From Clostridiales bacterium (GTDB lineage: Bacteria; Bacillota; Clostridia; TANB77; CAG-508), in contig SFKP01000009.1 of the NCBI GenBank assembly GCA_004553715.1, positions 1-24,817 on the forward strand: a stretch of DNA of 24,817 nt, written 5' to 3'. The stretch's first letter is position 1; every line of letters begins with the position of its first letter. The position numbers and the translations under genes were made by a program. The notes below the pieces were generated by a model that made no database searches, was not told the origin of the DNA, and saw nothing but the letters and a program-made list of their open reading frames with translations. Positions 1-7,963 of the stretch are shown here, in pieces.

Positions 1-115
1 TTATTATTGTATACATACCAAAAGGTATTCTACAAATATATTATACCATATATTATATAAATAAGCAAATTTTTTACAGAAACCGTTAATGCTTATACTA
101 ATTGCTATATAATCC

Positions 116-195
116 GCTCCATCTTGCTGTCGGTTGGACATTTTCTTTCCTTAGGCTAAAGCACGAAAAGAAAATGTCCAACCGACACGTGGAGC
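116..195. repeat. long perfect palindrome (hairpin element)
   Basis: Positions 129-148 and 167-186 are perfect reverse complements (20 bp, arm starting GTCGGTTGGACA). The loop is 149-166, and an outer 6-bp arm GCTCCA (116-121) pairs with TGGAGC (190-195). There is no T-tract after it, so it is not a clear terminator. Its GC-rich arms stand out from the AT-rich surroundings. It may be a repetitive palindromic or MITE-like element, or a processed RNA hairpin; I cannot tell which from one copy. Apart from this and the features at 231-305, I see nothing in 1-344. Confidence 0.7.
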
Positions 196-230
196 TACTA
201 ATTTAAAAATTTCGGTCTGAATAGTAACCA

Positions 231-270
231 GAAACCAGAAAATAGCACGAGAAACCAGAAAATAGCACGA
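231..270. repeat. two tandem copies of a 20-bp repeat
   Basis: GAAACCAGAAAATAGCACGA occurs at 231-250 and again, identically and without spacer, at 251-270. A partial copy (AACCAGAAACC) precedes it. The repeat ends 6 bp before the typA -35 box, so it could be an upstream activator or repressor site, or a simple slippage duplication. Confidence 0.75.
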
Positions 271-276
271 TAGAGA

Positions 277-305
277 TTGACAATTTGGTAAAAAAAAGAT
301 ATAAT
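277..305 (+). promoter_or_regulatory. sigma-A promoter of typA
   Basis: A consensus -35 TTGACA (277-282), a 17-bp spacer and a consensus -10 TATAAT (300-305) lie upstream of typA. The expected transcript start is near 312. That leaves a short leader with a purine-rich ribosome site (AAGGGGAAG) before the ATG at 345. Confidence 0.85.
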
Positions 306-344
306 TAATTGTTGAATTTTTTAAAAATAAGGGGAAGTTTTAAG

Positions 345-2136
345 ATGAATAACAAGAAAATAAGAAATGTAAACAACATTAGTAGATAGCCTGCTAAGAC
401 AAAGTGGAACTTTCAGGACTAATGAACAAGTTGAAGAAAGAGTTATGGATTCAAATGATATTGAAAAAGAAAGAGGAATAACTATCTTAGCAAAAAACAC
501 TTCAGTAATGTATAACGGTATTAAGATTAATATAGTAGATACTCCGGGACATGCTGACTTTGGAGGCGAAGTTGAAAGAGTATTAAAAATGGTAGATGGA
601 GTTTTACTTTTAGTAGATGCTTTTGAAGGAGCTATGCCACAAACAAGAGAAGTTCTTAAAAAATCTTTAGCTTTAAATCTAAAACCAATTGTTGTAATAA
701 ATAAAATTGATAGACCAGGCGCAAGACCAGAAAAAGTTTTAGATGAAGTTTTAGATTTATTTATTGAGCTTGGTGCAAATGATGAACAATTAGATTTCCC
801 AGTAATATATGCTTCTGCAAAAAACGGAATAGCAAAGTTAAATTTAAATGATGAAGCGGTAGATATTAAACCAATATTTGAAACAATAATTAATTCTATT
901 GAGCCACCAAAATGTTCTATAGAAGGAACTGCACAAATGCTTGTATCTAACATAGAATATGATGAATATCTAGGCAGAATTGCAGTAGGAAGAATAGAAA
1001 GAGGAATAATAAAATCTGGTATGCCAATTACAATTTGCAAATCAGATAAAAATATTCAAGGAAAAGTTGCAAAACTATTTACTTATTCAGGATTAAAGAA
1101 AATAGAAGTAGAAGAAGCTGAAGCAGGAGATATAGTAGAATTATCAGGAATTGCTGATGTAAATATTGGAGATACAATATGCGATACAAATAACCCAGAA
1201 AAAATACCATTTGTAGATATTGATGAACCAACAGTTTCTATGACATTTTCTGTAAATAATGGACCATTAGCTGGTAAAGAAGGTGAATTTGTTACATCAA
1301 GACATATCCGTGATAGATTATTTAAAGAATTAGAAAGAAATGTTAGTTTAAGAGTAAAGGAAACAGATACCCCAGATAGCTTTGAAGTATCAGGAAGAGG
1401 AGAACTTCATTTATCAGTATTAATAGAGACTATGAGAAGAGAAGGGTTTGAATTACTTGTTTCAAGACCAAGAGTTATTATAAAAGAAATAGATGGAGTA
1501 AAATCTGAACCGATTGAAAGATTAATAGTAAACGTGCCAGATGAATCAATTGGGACTGTTATAGAAAAACTAGGAAAAAGAAAAGCAGAAATGGTTAATA
1601 TGGAACCAGCCGAAATTGGACATACAAAAATAGAATTCAAAATACCTGCAAGGGGACTTATTGGATACAGAACAGAGTTTTTGACAGACACAAAAGGTAC
1701 TGGTACAATGAATAGTGTATTCGATGGTTATGAACCATTTAAGGGCGATATTATGGCAAGAACAAGAGGAGTAATTGTTGCATTTGAAGCTGGAACATCT
1801 ATTACTTATGGATTGTATAATGCACAAGAAAGAGGAGATTTATTTATTGGCCCAGGTGTAGAAGTTTACGAAGGAATGATTGTTGGAATAAATGCAAGAA
1901 ATGAAGATATATCAATAAATGTATGCAAAGAGAAACATTTAACAAATACTAGGGCTTCAGGCTCAGATGATGCTTTAAGATTAGTTCCACCAATACAATT
2001 ATCATTAGAAAAAGCTATTGAGTTTATAGCAGATGATGAATTGGTAGAAATAACTCCAAAAAATTTAAGATTAAGAAAGAAAATATTAGATAGTAAAACA
2101 AGAGAAAGATTAGTAGCAAGAGCAAAAAAACAATAA
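345..2136 (+). CDS. typA: TypA/BipA ribosome-associated GTPase, 5' end disrupted (P-loop deleted, frame shifted)
   Basis: This is a translational GTPase of the TypA/BipA family, which binds ribosomes and helps assembly and stress or cold growth. The natural start at 345 gives MNNKKIRNV, the usual TypA beginning, but the frame then stops at 387-389. The downstream frame resumes as TTLVDSLLRQSGTF from 373 and runs intact to 2136. The family expects about ten residues (AIIAHVDHGK, the G1 P-loop) between these parts; only one base (372) lies there, a 29-nt loss. Later motifs are present: DTPGH (G3), NKID (G4) and SAKNG (G5), followed by the elongation-factor-like domains and a normal C-terminus. 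Translation could restart at ATG 445 (563 aa), but that product lacks G1. It could be a real inactivating deletion or an assembly error; no CGG is present here, so the cause differs from the uvrA/uvrB breaks. Confidence 0.88.
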
Positions 2137-2157
2137 ATTTGTAATAAGGAGGAAAAA

Positions 2158-2520
2158 ATGGAAGGAAGACCACTACAAAGAAAATTTAATTCAAAGCCAA
2201 CAAAAGATTTTGTACGATATAGCAACATAGTAAATTTATATAAATACGAAAATCCAAATCAAGCAGATACAGATAAGAGAATGCTTTTAAATAAAAAACT
2301 GTTACAATTAGTAAAGGGAAAAGGAATTAGAGAATTAACTGAAAAAAGAAATGAAATTGTAAAAGAATTTTATGAGCTTTTAAAACTTGAAGAAGCATTT
2401 CCAGAAAGTCTTACAGAAGAACAAAAAATTAATATAATTAAGCATGCGATAGATAAAGGAATTAAACAAAAAAGTAATCCGAAAAATGTACAAAAAGCTG
2501 ATGATGACAATGAAAGATAA
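2158..2520 (+). CDS. small basic protein of unknown function
   Basis: This is a 120-residue protein that I do not recognise. It starts 21 bp after typA with a strong site (AAGGAGG, 2146-2152). The N-terminal third is basic, with no signal peptide or membrane segment. The middle looks helical and charged (KLLQLVKGKGIRELTEKRNE), and the tail is acidic and low-complexity (KADDDNER). Its last 11 bases overlap the start chosen for trmR, so the two are probably translationally coupled and belong to the typA-trmR transcription unit. Codon use matches its neighbours. The tight coupling hints at a translation-linked role, but that is inference only. Confidence 0.75.
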   Translation: MEGRPLQRKFNSKPTKDFVRYSNIVNLYKYENPNQADTDKRMLLNKKLLQLVKGKGIRELTEKRNEIVKEFYELLKLEEAFPESLTEEQKINIIKHAIDKGIKQKSNPKNVQKADDDNER

Positions 2521-3100
2521 AATTAAGGAAAAAGCATTAGAAGAACATATTCCAATTATTATGGATGATACTTTAGAAGTAATTAGCAATGTGCTTGAAG
2601 AAAATAAACCAAAAAGAATCTTAGAAATTGGTACTGCTGTTGGATATTCTGCAATATGCTTTTCAGAATATCTTGCAGAAGGTGGAACAATTGACACAAT
2701 TGAACGAGATGAAGATAGAATTAAAGAAGCAAAAGCAAATATTAAATCATTAAATTTAGAATATAAGATAAACATTATAGAAGGAGATGCAGTAGAAATA
2801 TTAAAAAAGCTTCAAAACAAATATGATATGGTTTTTATTGATGCGGCTAAAGGAAAATATCCAGTATTTTTAAAAGAAGCAATAAGACTTTTAAATGATG
2901 ATGGTATAATTTTTGCGGATAATATTTTGTATAAAGGATATACTTTAAGTGGTTATAATAAACATAAGCAAAGGACTGCTGTAAGGGGACTTCGCGAATT
3001 TTTAAAATTACTTAAAGAAAACGATGATTTTGAAACTAAATTAATAGAAGTTGGAGATGGACTAACAATTTCTAAAAGAAAACCTCGCCTAAAAGCTTAG
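2510..3100 (+). CDS. trmR: tRNA 5-hydroxyuridine methyltransferase (TrmR/YrrM-like O-methyltransferase)
   Basis: This is a class I SAM-dependent O-methyltransferase of the YrrM/TrmR type, which methylates 5-hydroxyuridine at tRNA wobble position 34 to give 5-methoxyuridine. With the start at 2510 it has 196 aa. The SAM-binding motif LEIGTAVGYSA is at about residues 38-48, an acidic ribose-binding E lies in TIERDEDR, and the metal/catalytic region shows FIDAAKGKYP and FADNILYKG, all typical of the family. The start is uncertain: in-frame ATGs also lie at 2486, 2501 and 2504. I prefer 2510 because it trims the overlap with the upstream gene and fits family length. The pathway partner trhP lies just downstream at 4069, with an inverted foreign gene between. 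The stop codon lies inside the stem of the terminator at 3075-3114. Confidence 0.85.
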   Translation: MKDKIKEKALEEHIPIIMDDTLEVISNVLEENKPKRILEIGTAVGYSAICFSEYLAEGGTIDTIERDEDRIKEAKANIKSLNLEYKINIIEGDAVEILKKLQNKYDMVFIDAAKGKYPVFLKEAIRLLNDDGIIFADNILYKGYTLSGYNKHKQRTAVRGLREFLKLLKENDDFETKLIEVGDGLTISKRKPRLKA

Positions 3101-3114
3101 GCGAGGTTTTCTTT
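3075..3114. terminator. bidirectional rho-independent terminator between convergent genes
   Basis: An 18-bp perfect stem (3075-3092 with 3097-3114, core CCTCGCCTAA/TTAGGCGAGG) surrounds a 4-nt loop AAGC. A-rich and T-rich flanks work on both strands. It contains the trmR stop (3098-3100) and ends one base before the stop of the minus-strand RelA-domain gene, so it serves both. Confidence 0.9.
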
Positions 3115-3115
3115 G

Positions 3116-3925
3116 TTAGAAGGCCTTATTCCTTTGGAGAATCTCTACAGAACGTTCGACCCCTATGAGGTCCATAACGTCTATGTTTCCGGTGTTAGGA
3201 TTAATCTGCGCTGAATAACCAGGCATGTGAATCATGGTCCTATCAACAGATATGTGATCACGAATACAATCCTTATAGTCTACATGATTTGCAGAACCAA
3301 AAGAGGCGATGACATGCATGTCAAAAGTTCTTATCTGAACTTCGAAACAGTCACCACTTGCATTCCTAAAAACGACATGCAAAGACTGGTACCCATTATC
3401 CTTGCTGTTTTTTACATAGTCGGTAATACCGTAGCTATACTGGGCAAGAAAAGGAGAAATTCCTTTGAGATGAGAATTATCACCTTTTGTTTTTTCGCAA
3501 ATGGTGTATCCTGCGGTAAAGCAATATCGTATTATTAATTCCAGAACCTGATAACAAGTATTGATATTGTTATCGAAGAGAATTATTCTAACGCCCAACA
3601 TATCTCTTATAATATCAAGAGATTTATTCAATGCCAAATCCTGACATATCTTTTCTTCGAAACTAATCAAAGACTTGCGCCGTCCAGCGATCCTAAATCT
3701 TACATCAGGCATTTCTTTGTCTAAAACATTAAAAAAACCATCAAACATTTTTCTGATAGCAGAATGTTTCTTGAGAAAGATTATGCTCCGATATTCATCG
3801 ATTTTATTTGCATGAATTGCATCTTCGGGATTACCTGTTGCCCTCAAAAGAGAGGAATAATAAGATAGTGCTTCAGGGATAGAATCTCGGGTATAAAGTG
3901 CCTCTTCAAAAAGAGTCGTTGCCAT
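3116..3925 (-). CDS. RelA/SpoT-domain protein, probable stand-alone (p)ppGpp synthetase-like, horizontally acquired
   Basis: A 269-aa protein with one RelA/SpoT nucleotidyltransferase domain at about residues 65-220. Visible motifs are GRRKSLISFEEK (the G-R-x-K-S nucleotide-binding signature), DMLGVRIILFD, NGYQSLHVVF, FEVQIRTFDMH and a degenerate ASFGSANHVDYK. There is no HD hydrolase, TGS or ACT domain, so it resembles small alarmone synthetases, some of which are toxins of toxin-antitoxin or anti-phage systems. No antitoxin-like partner is adjacent. The start has a strong GGAGG site and its own promoter (3973-4001). Base composition (about 40% GC in sampled lines) and codon use, including two in-phase CGG arginines (residues 46 and 82), differ sharply from the roughly 30% GC neighbours, indicating transfer. 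Alarmone synthesis is inferred from the domain; activity and toxicity are unknown. Confidence 0.8.
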   Translation of the reverse strand: MATTLFEEALYTRDSIPEALSYYSSLLRATGNPEDAIHANKIDEYRSIIFLKKHSAIRKMFDGFFNVLDKEMPDVRFRIAGRRKSLISFEEKICQDLALNKSLDIIRDMLGVRIILFDNNINTCYQVLELIIRYCFTAGYTICEKTKGDNSHLKGISPFLAQYSYGITDYVKNSKDNGYQSLHVVFRNASGDCFEVQIRTFDMHVIASFGSANHVDYKDCIRDHISVDRTMIHMPGYSAQINPNTGNIDVMDLIGVERSVEILQRNKAF

Positions 3926-3972
3926 AATGTAATTTTACCTCCATCAATTTAAAATAATATTAAATTGGTTAC

Positions 3973-4001
3973 ATAATATCATATAATAGGAGAATAGTCA
4001 A
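3973..4001 (-). promoter_or_regulatory. promoter of the RelA-domain gene (minus strand)
   Basis: On the minus strand, -35 TTGACT (4001-3996), a 17-bp spacer and -10 TATTAT (3978-3973) precede the gene. The -35 lies back to back with the trhP -35 (4004-4009). The shared core GTCAATATTGAC (3997-4008) is a perfect 12-bp palindrome. Confidence 0.7.
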
Positions 4002-4003
4002 TA

Positions 4004-4032
4004 TTGACAATAAATGTAATAGTATATATAAT
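4004..4032 (+). promoter_or_regulatory. sigma-A promoter of trhP
   Basis: A consensus -35 TTGACA (4004-4009), 17-bp spacer and consensus -10 TATAAT (4027-4032) lie 37 bp before the trhP ATG. This gives trhP transcription independent of trmR, as needed with the terminator and inverted gene between them. Confidence 0.85.
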
Positions 4033-4068
4033 ATATAAAACTGCTAAACATAAAAAAGGAGAAAATAA

Positions 4069-5298
4069 ATGAAAAAACCGGAACTTTTAGCCCCTGCGGG
4101 GTCACTTGAAAAAGCAAAAACAGCATTTCTATATGGAGCAGATGCAGTATATTCAGGAACATCTCACTTGTCTTTAAGATCAAGAGTAGAAATGGATGAT
4201 GATGAGCTTGCAAAAATAATTAAATATGCACATTCAATAAACAAAAAAGTATATGTGGCATTAAATATTTATGCAAGAGATAGTATGTATGAAGATATAA
4301 AAAAACAAGCTAAAATCCTTGAAGAAATTAAAGCAGATGGGGTAATAATATCAGATGGAGGAGTTTTAGAAACTGTAAAAGAAGTAGCACCTAATTTAGA
4401 TATACATATAAGTACACAAGCAAATACTGTAAGTTATCATACTTGTAAATTTTGGCATAATAATGGAGCAAAAAGAGTAATACTGGCAAGAGAACTTAAC
4501 AAGTTAGAAATTGCGGATATTATAAAAAACAAACCTAAAGATTTAGAAATTGAAATATTTGTGCATGGTGCTATTTGTTACGGATATTCTGGCAGATGTC
4601 ATTTAAGTGATTTTTTAGCAAGTAGGAGTGCTAATTTAGGAGACTGTGCACAAAGCTGTAGATGGGCATATAATCTATATTTAGAAGAAAAGAATAATCC
4701 AGGAAATATGATGCCAATAGAACAAGATGAACACGGAACATATATATTATCTTCAAAAGATATGTGTTTAATTAAAGAACTTCCAGAAATTATTGATATG
4801 GGTGTAGATTGCTTAAAAATAGAAGGAAGACTTAAAACAGAATATTATTTATCAACAATAATAAATACATATAGAGTTGCAATAGATGAATGCATACAAA
4901 ATCCAGACAAATTTGATTACTCAAAATATTTAAAAGAGCTTGAAAAGACGAAGACAAGAGGTTTAACTACATTTTATTTTAATGATAAAAATAACAAAGA
5001 TTTTCAAGAGTATGAAGGAAAACAATATAATCCAGATTATGAATTCGGTGGTAAAATTATAGAATATAACAAAGAAAAATCTATAATAGAAATAAAAAAC
5101 AGATTACAAATCGGAGATACTTTAGAATTAATAGAGCCACATGTACTAGAACCTAGAACATTTATAATAGACAAGATGTATGATTCAGATACAAACGAAG
5201 AAATTGAATTTGTGAATCCAGGGAAAGAAGGTCAACAAGTAAAAATGAATATTCCATTTAAAGCAGATAGAGGCTGGATTTTAAGAAGAAAAAAATAA
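4069..5298 (+). CDS. trhP: U32-family tRNA uridine hydroxylase (TrhP/YrrO-like)
   Basis: This is a 409-aa U32 'peptidase' family protein. Bacterial members related to TrhP (YrrO) are not proteases but use prephenate to form 5-hydroxyuridine at tRNA position 34, the step before TrmR. The N-terminus ELLAPAGSLEKAKTAFLYGADAVY is the standard family opening, and the U32 signature EIFVHGAICYGYSGRCHLS lies at about residues 163-181. Its cysteines, plus DCAQSC just after, are candidate iron-sulfur ligands. DCLKIEGRLKTEYY and a C-terminal barrel-like domain follow. Length and start (AAAGGAG site) are normal. The assignment to tRNA hydroxylation rests on the family and on trmR nearby; another U32 specificity is possible. 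Confidence 0.83.
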   Translation: MKKPELLAPAGSLEKAKTAFLYGADAVYSGTSHLSLRSRVEMDDDELAKIIKYAHSINKKVYVALNIYARDSMYEDIKKQAKILEEIKADGVIISDGGVLETVKEVAPNLDIHISTQANTVSYHTCKFWHNNGAKRVILARELNKLEIADIIKNKPKDLEIEIFVHGAICYGYSGRCHLSDFLASRSANLGDCAQSCRWAYNLYLEEKNNPGNMMPIEQDEHGTYILSSKDMCLIKELPEIIDMGVDCLKIEGRLKTEYYLSTIINTYRVAIDECIQNPDKFDYSKYLKELEKTKTRGLTTFYFNDKNNKDFQEYEGKQYNPDYEFGGKIIEYNKEKSIIEIKNRLQIGDTLELIEPHVLEPRTFIIDKMYDSDTNEEIEFVNPGKEGQQVKMNIPFKADRGWILRRKK

Positions 5299-5311
5299 TG
5301 ATAGAATTGAT

Positions 5312-5341
5312 AAAAAGAAGGTTAAAAAGACCTTCTTTTTT
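5312..5341 (+). terminator. rho-independent terminator after trhP
   Basis: An 11-bp stem AAAAAGAAGGT (5312-5322) pairs with ACCTTCTTTTT (5330-5340) around a 7-nt loop and runs into T residues, 13 bp after the trhP stop. Confidence 0.88.
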
Positions 5342-5374
5342 ATTACAAAGATATTACAATTATATGACAAAAAA

Positions 5375-5429
5375 GTAATATTACAAAATCGACTTTTGTA
5401 TTGACAACTAAAAAATGTTAATGTAAAAT
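5375..5429 (+). promoter_or_regulatory. nrdD promoter with upstream inverted repeats
   Basis: -35 TTGACA (5401-5406), 17-bp spacer and -10 TAAAAT (5424-5429) form a good promoter. Directly upstream, TACAAAA (5382-5388) and TTTTGTA (5394-5400) form an inverted repeat that abuts the -35. A perfect palindrome GTAATATTAC (5375-5384) overlaps its left arm. These look like an operator, but they do not match the NrdR box as I know it. The remaining leader to 5670 (about 235 nt) is AT-rich, and I see no recognised riboswitch or small ORF in it. Confidence 0.65.
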
Positions 5430-5670
5430 AAATTCAAATTTTGAAAAGAACTAAAAAAATAGAAGAAAAATAAAATACCAAAAATGTTAAATTCCTTGTA
5501 GCTGTAATAAAATACGAAATTTACAATACGAGAAAAACATCGATGAGATATGATATTTTTAAAAGACATTTTTTAAAAAACACTCAAAATCATTAAAACC
5601 CTTGCACAAAGCATATTACGAAAGAAAAATATTATTTTTATTAAAATACAAAAAATAGGAGGAATTTATA

Positions 5671-7941
5671 ATGCAAGTTATTAAAAGAGATGGAAGAATT
5701 TCAGAATTTGATGAAGGAAGGATTATTAAAGCAATTACGCTTGCTATGTCACATACATCAGCTGGTGTAGATATAGATTTAGCAACTAAAATAACAGATA
5801 GCATTAAGAATCAATTAAAAGATAAGGTCCAAGTATCAGTTTATGAAATACAAGATTTAGTAGAGAAAAAATTAATGGGTTCATCAAGAAAGGAAGTAGC
5901 ACAAGAATATATTACATATAGATACAATAGAGATATTGCTAGAAAATCAAAATCTAAAGATATGTTCTTAGAGATTATAGAAACCAAATCAAATGATATT
6001 ACTAGAGAAAATGCAAATATGAATGCAGATACTCCTGCAGGAATGATGATGAAGTTTGCTAGTGAAACCACAAAGCCTTTTGTTGATGATTTTTTATTGT
6101 CACCAGAAGCAAGAGAAGCTGTAAAAGAAGGATATATTCATATTCATGATAAAGATTATTATCCAACCAAAAGCTTAACTTGTATTCAACATCCATTAGA
6201 TAAAATATTAAAAAATGGCTTTAGAGCAGGACATGGAAGCTCGAGACCAGCAAAAAGAATTGAAACAGCAAGTATTATTGGATGTATCTCGCTTGAAACT
6301 GTACAAAATGAAATGCATGGTGGACAAGCAATTCCAGCATTTGATTTTTACTTAGCACCTTATGTAAGACTTACATATAAAGAAGAAATAAAAAAACTTG
6401 AAGAAATTGTTTTAGAAGATTTATCAAAATTATATGATGCAAAAATCGAAGACTATGTAAAAAAAGAAACAAAGGATTTAAAAGGAGATAAAAGATATTT
6501 ACAAATAGCAATAAATAATACTGTAGATCGAGTTCATCAATCAATGGAAGCTTTTATTCATAACATGAATACAATACACTCAAGAGGTGGAAACCAAGTT
6601 GTATTTAGTTCAATAAACTATGGCACGGATACTTCTGCAGAAGGTAGATGTATTATTAGAGAAATGTTAACTTCTACAGAAAGAGGAGTAGGAAATGGTG
6701 AAACACCAATATTCCCAATACAAATTTGGAAGAAAAAAAGAGGAGTAAACTATTTACCAGAAGATAAAAATTATGATTTATATAAATTGGCTTGTAAAGT
6801 TTCTGCAAGAAGATTTTTCCCTAATTTCTTAAATCTTGATGCTAGCTTTAACCAACATCCAAAGTGGAGAGCAGATGATCCAAATAGATATTACTACGAA
6901 GTTGCAACAATGGGTTGCAGAACTAGAGTTTTTGCAAACAGACATGGAGAAGATACTTCAATAGGAAGAGGAAATTTATCATTTACAACAATTAACTTAG
7001 TAAAATTAGCAATAGAATCAGCAAAAGAAGCACAATCGAATTTAGGAATATCATTTGAATTAGGAAGAGGAAGCGAAGCTTCAATGACACCTAAATATAA
7101 TAAAGAAGTAAAGAAAATATTCTTGAATAAATTAGAGAAATATACAGATATAGTAGCAAGACAGCTATATGATAGATATAGATTTCAATGTACAGCAGTA
7201 GCAAAACAATTTCCATTATTAATGTCTGGTCTATGGCAAGATAGTGAAAAATTAGGTCCAGATTCAAAAGTTGAAGAAGTATTAAAACATGGTACATTAG
7301 GAATTGGATTTATAGGATTAGCAGAATGCTTAACTGTATTAACAGGTAAACATCATGGCGAATCTGAAGAAGCTCAAAAATTAGGAATAGAAATTATTAC
7401 TCAAATGAAAGAAGCTTGTGACAAATATAGCGACAGATATGACTTAAACTATTCTTGTCTTGCAACACCAGCAGAAGGATTAGCGGGAAGATTTACAAAA
7501 ATGGATAAAAAAGAATATGGAACGATTTTAGGTGTTACAGATAGAGATTATTACACAAATAGTAATCATGTTCCAGTTTGGTATAAATGTACAGCAGAGC
7601 ATAAAGCAAAAATTGAAGCACCATATCATAAATTGACAGCAGGTGGCCATATTTTTTATATTGAATTAGACGGAAACGCCACTCATAATCCCGAAACAGT
7701 AGAAGCTGTTGTTGATTTAATGGATAAATATGATATGGGATATGGTTCAATAAACCATACTCGTTCTAGATGTTTAGATTGTGGATTCGAAAATGCAGAT
7801 GCAGATTTAAAAGTATGCCCAGTATGTAAGAGTGAAAACATAGATACAATACAAAGAATAACAGGATATTTAGTAGGAACGACATCAAGATGGAATAAAG
7901 GAAAATTAGCAGAATTACACGACAGAGTAACTCATAATTAA
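5671..7941 (+). CDS. nrdD: anaerobic ribonucleoside-triphosphate reductase (class III)
   Basis: This 756-aa glycyl-radical enzyme makes deoxynucleotides from ribonucleoside triphosphates without oxygen. An ATP-cone regulatory domain occupies about residues 1-90 (MQVIKRDGRISEFDEGRI). The catalytic barrel follows with conserved stretches such as NTIHSRGGNQVVFSSINYG and GRGNLSFTTINLVKLA. Near the C-terminus a four-cysteine zinc site (CLDC and CPVC) precedes the radical loop RITGYLVGTTSRWNKGK, with the likely radical glycine at about residue 732. The start follows a GGAGG site. nrdG, its activase, begins 22 bp downstream, so the two form an operon. Its presence indicates anaerobic growth. Confidence 0.96.
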   Translation: MQVIKRDGRISEFDEGRIIKAITLAMSHTSAGVDIDLATKITDSIKNQLKDKVQVSVYEIQDLVEKKLMGSSRKEVAQEYITYRYNRDIARKSKSKDMFLEIIETKSNDITRENANMNADTPAGMMMKFASETTKPFVDDFLLSPEAREAVKEGYIHIHDKDYYPTKSLTCIQHPLDKILKNGFRAGHGSSRPAKRIETASIIGCISLETVQNEMHGGQAIPAFDFYLAPYVRLTYKEEIKKLEEIVLEDLSKLYDAKIEDYVKKETKDLKGDKRYLQIAINNTVDRVHQSMEAFIHNMNTIHSRGGNQVVFSSINYGTDTSAEGRCIIREMLTSTERGVGNGETPIFPIQIWKKKRGVNYLPEDKNYDLYKLACKVSARRFFPNFLNLDASFNQHPKWRADDPNRYYYEVATMGCRTRVFANRHGEDTSIGRGNLSFTTINLVKLAIESAKEAQSNLGISFELGRGSEASMTPKYNKEVKKIFLNKLEKYTDIVARQLYDRYRFQCTAVAKQFPLLMSGLWQDSEKLGPDSKVEEVLKHGTLGIGFIGLAECLTVLTGKHHGESEEAQKLGIEIITQMKEACDKYSDRYDLNYSCLATPAEGLAGRFTKMDKKEYGTILGVTDRDYYTNSNHVPVWYKCTAEHKAKIEAPYHKLTAGGHIFYIELDGNATHNPETVEAVVDLMDKYDMGYGSINHTRSRCLDCGFENADADLKVCPVCKSENIDTIQRITGYLVGTTSRWNKGKLAELHDRVTHN

Positions 7942-7963
7942 TTAAAATTGGAGGAAATAGCAT

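Noticed and set aside
231..270. Short repeat considered as a CRISPR remnant
   Set aside because: Only two copies, directly adjacent with no spacer, and no cas genes nearby.
321..1040. 239-codon open frame on the minus strand across typA
   Set aside because: It lies opposite a strongly conserved gene, has no family resemblance and no ribosome site; it is a mirror of AT-rich coding sequence.
5430..5670. Long nrdD leader considered as a cobalamin or other riboswitch
   Set aside because: No conserved box or convincing paired architecture visible; class III reductase does not need B12.
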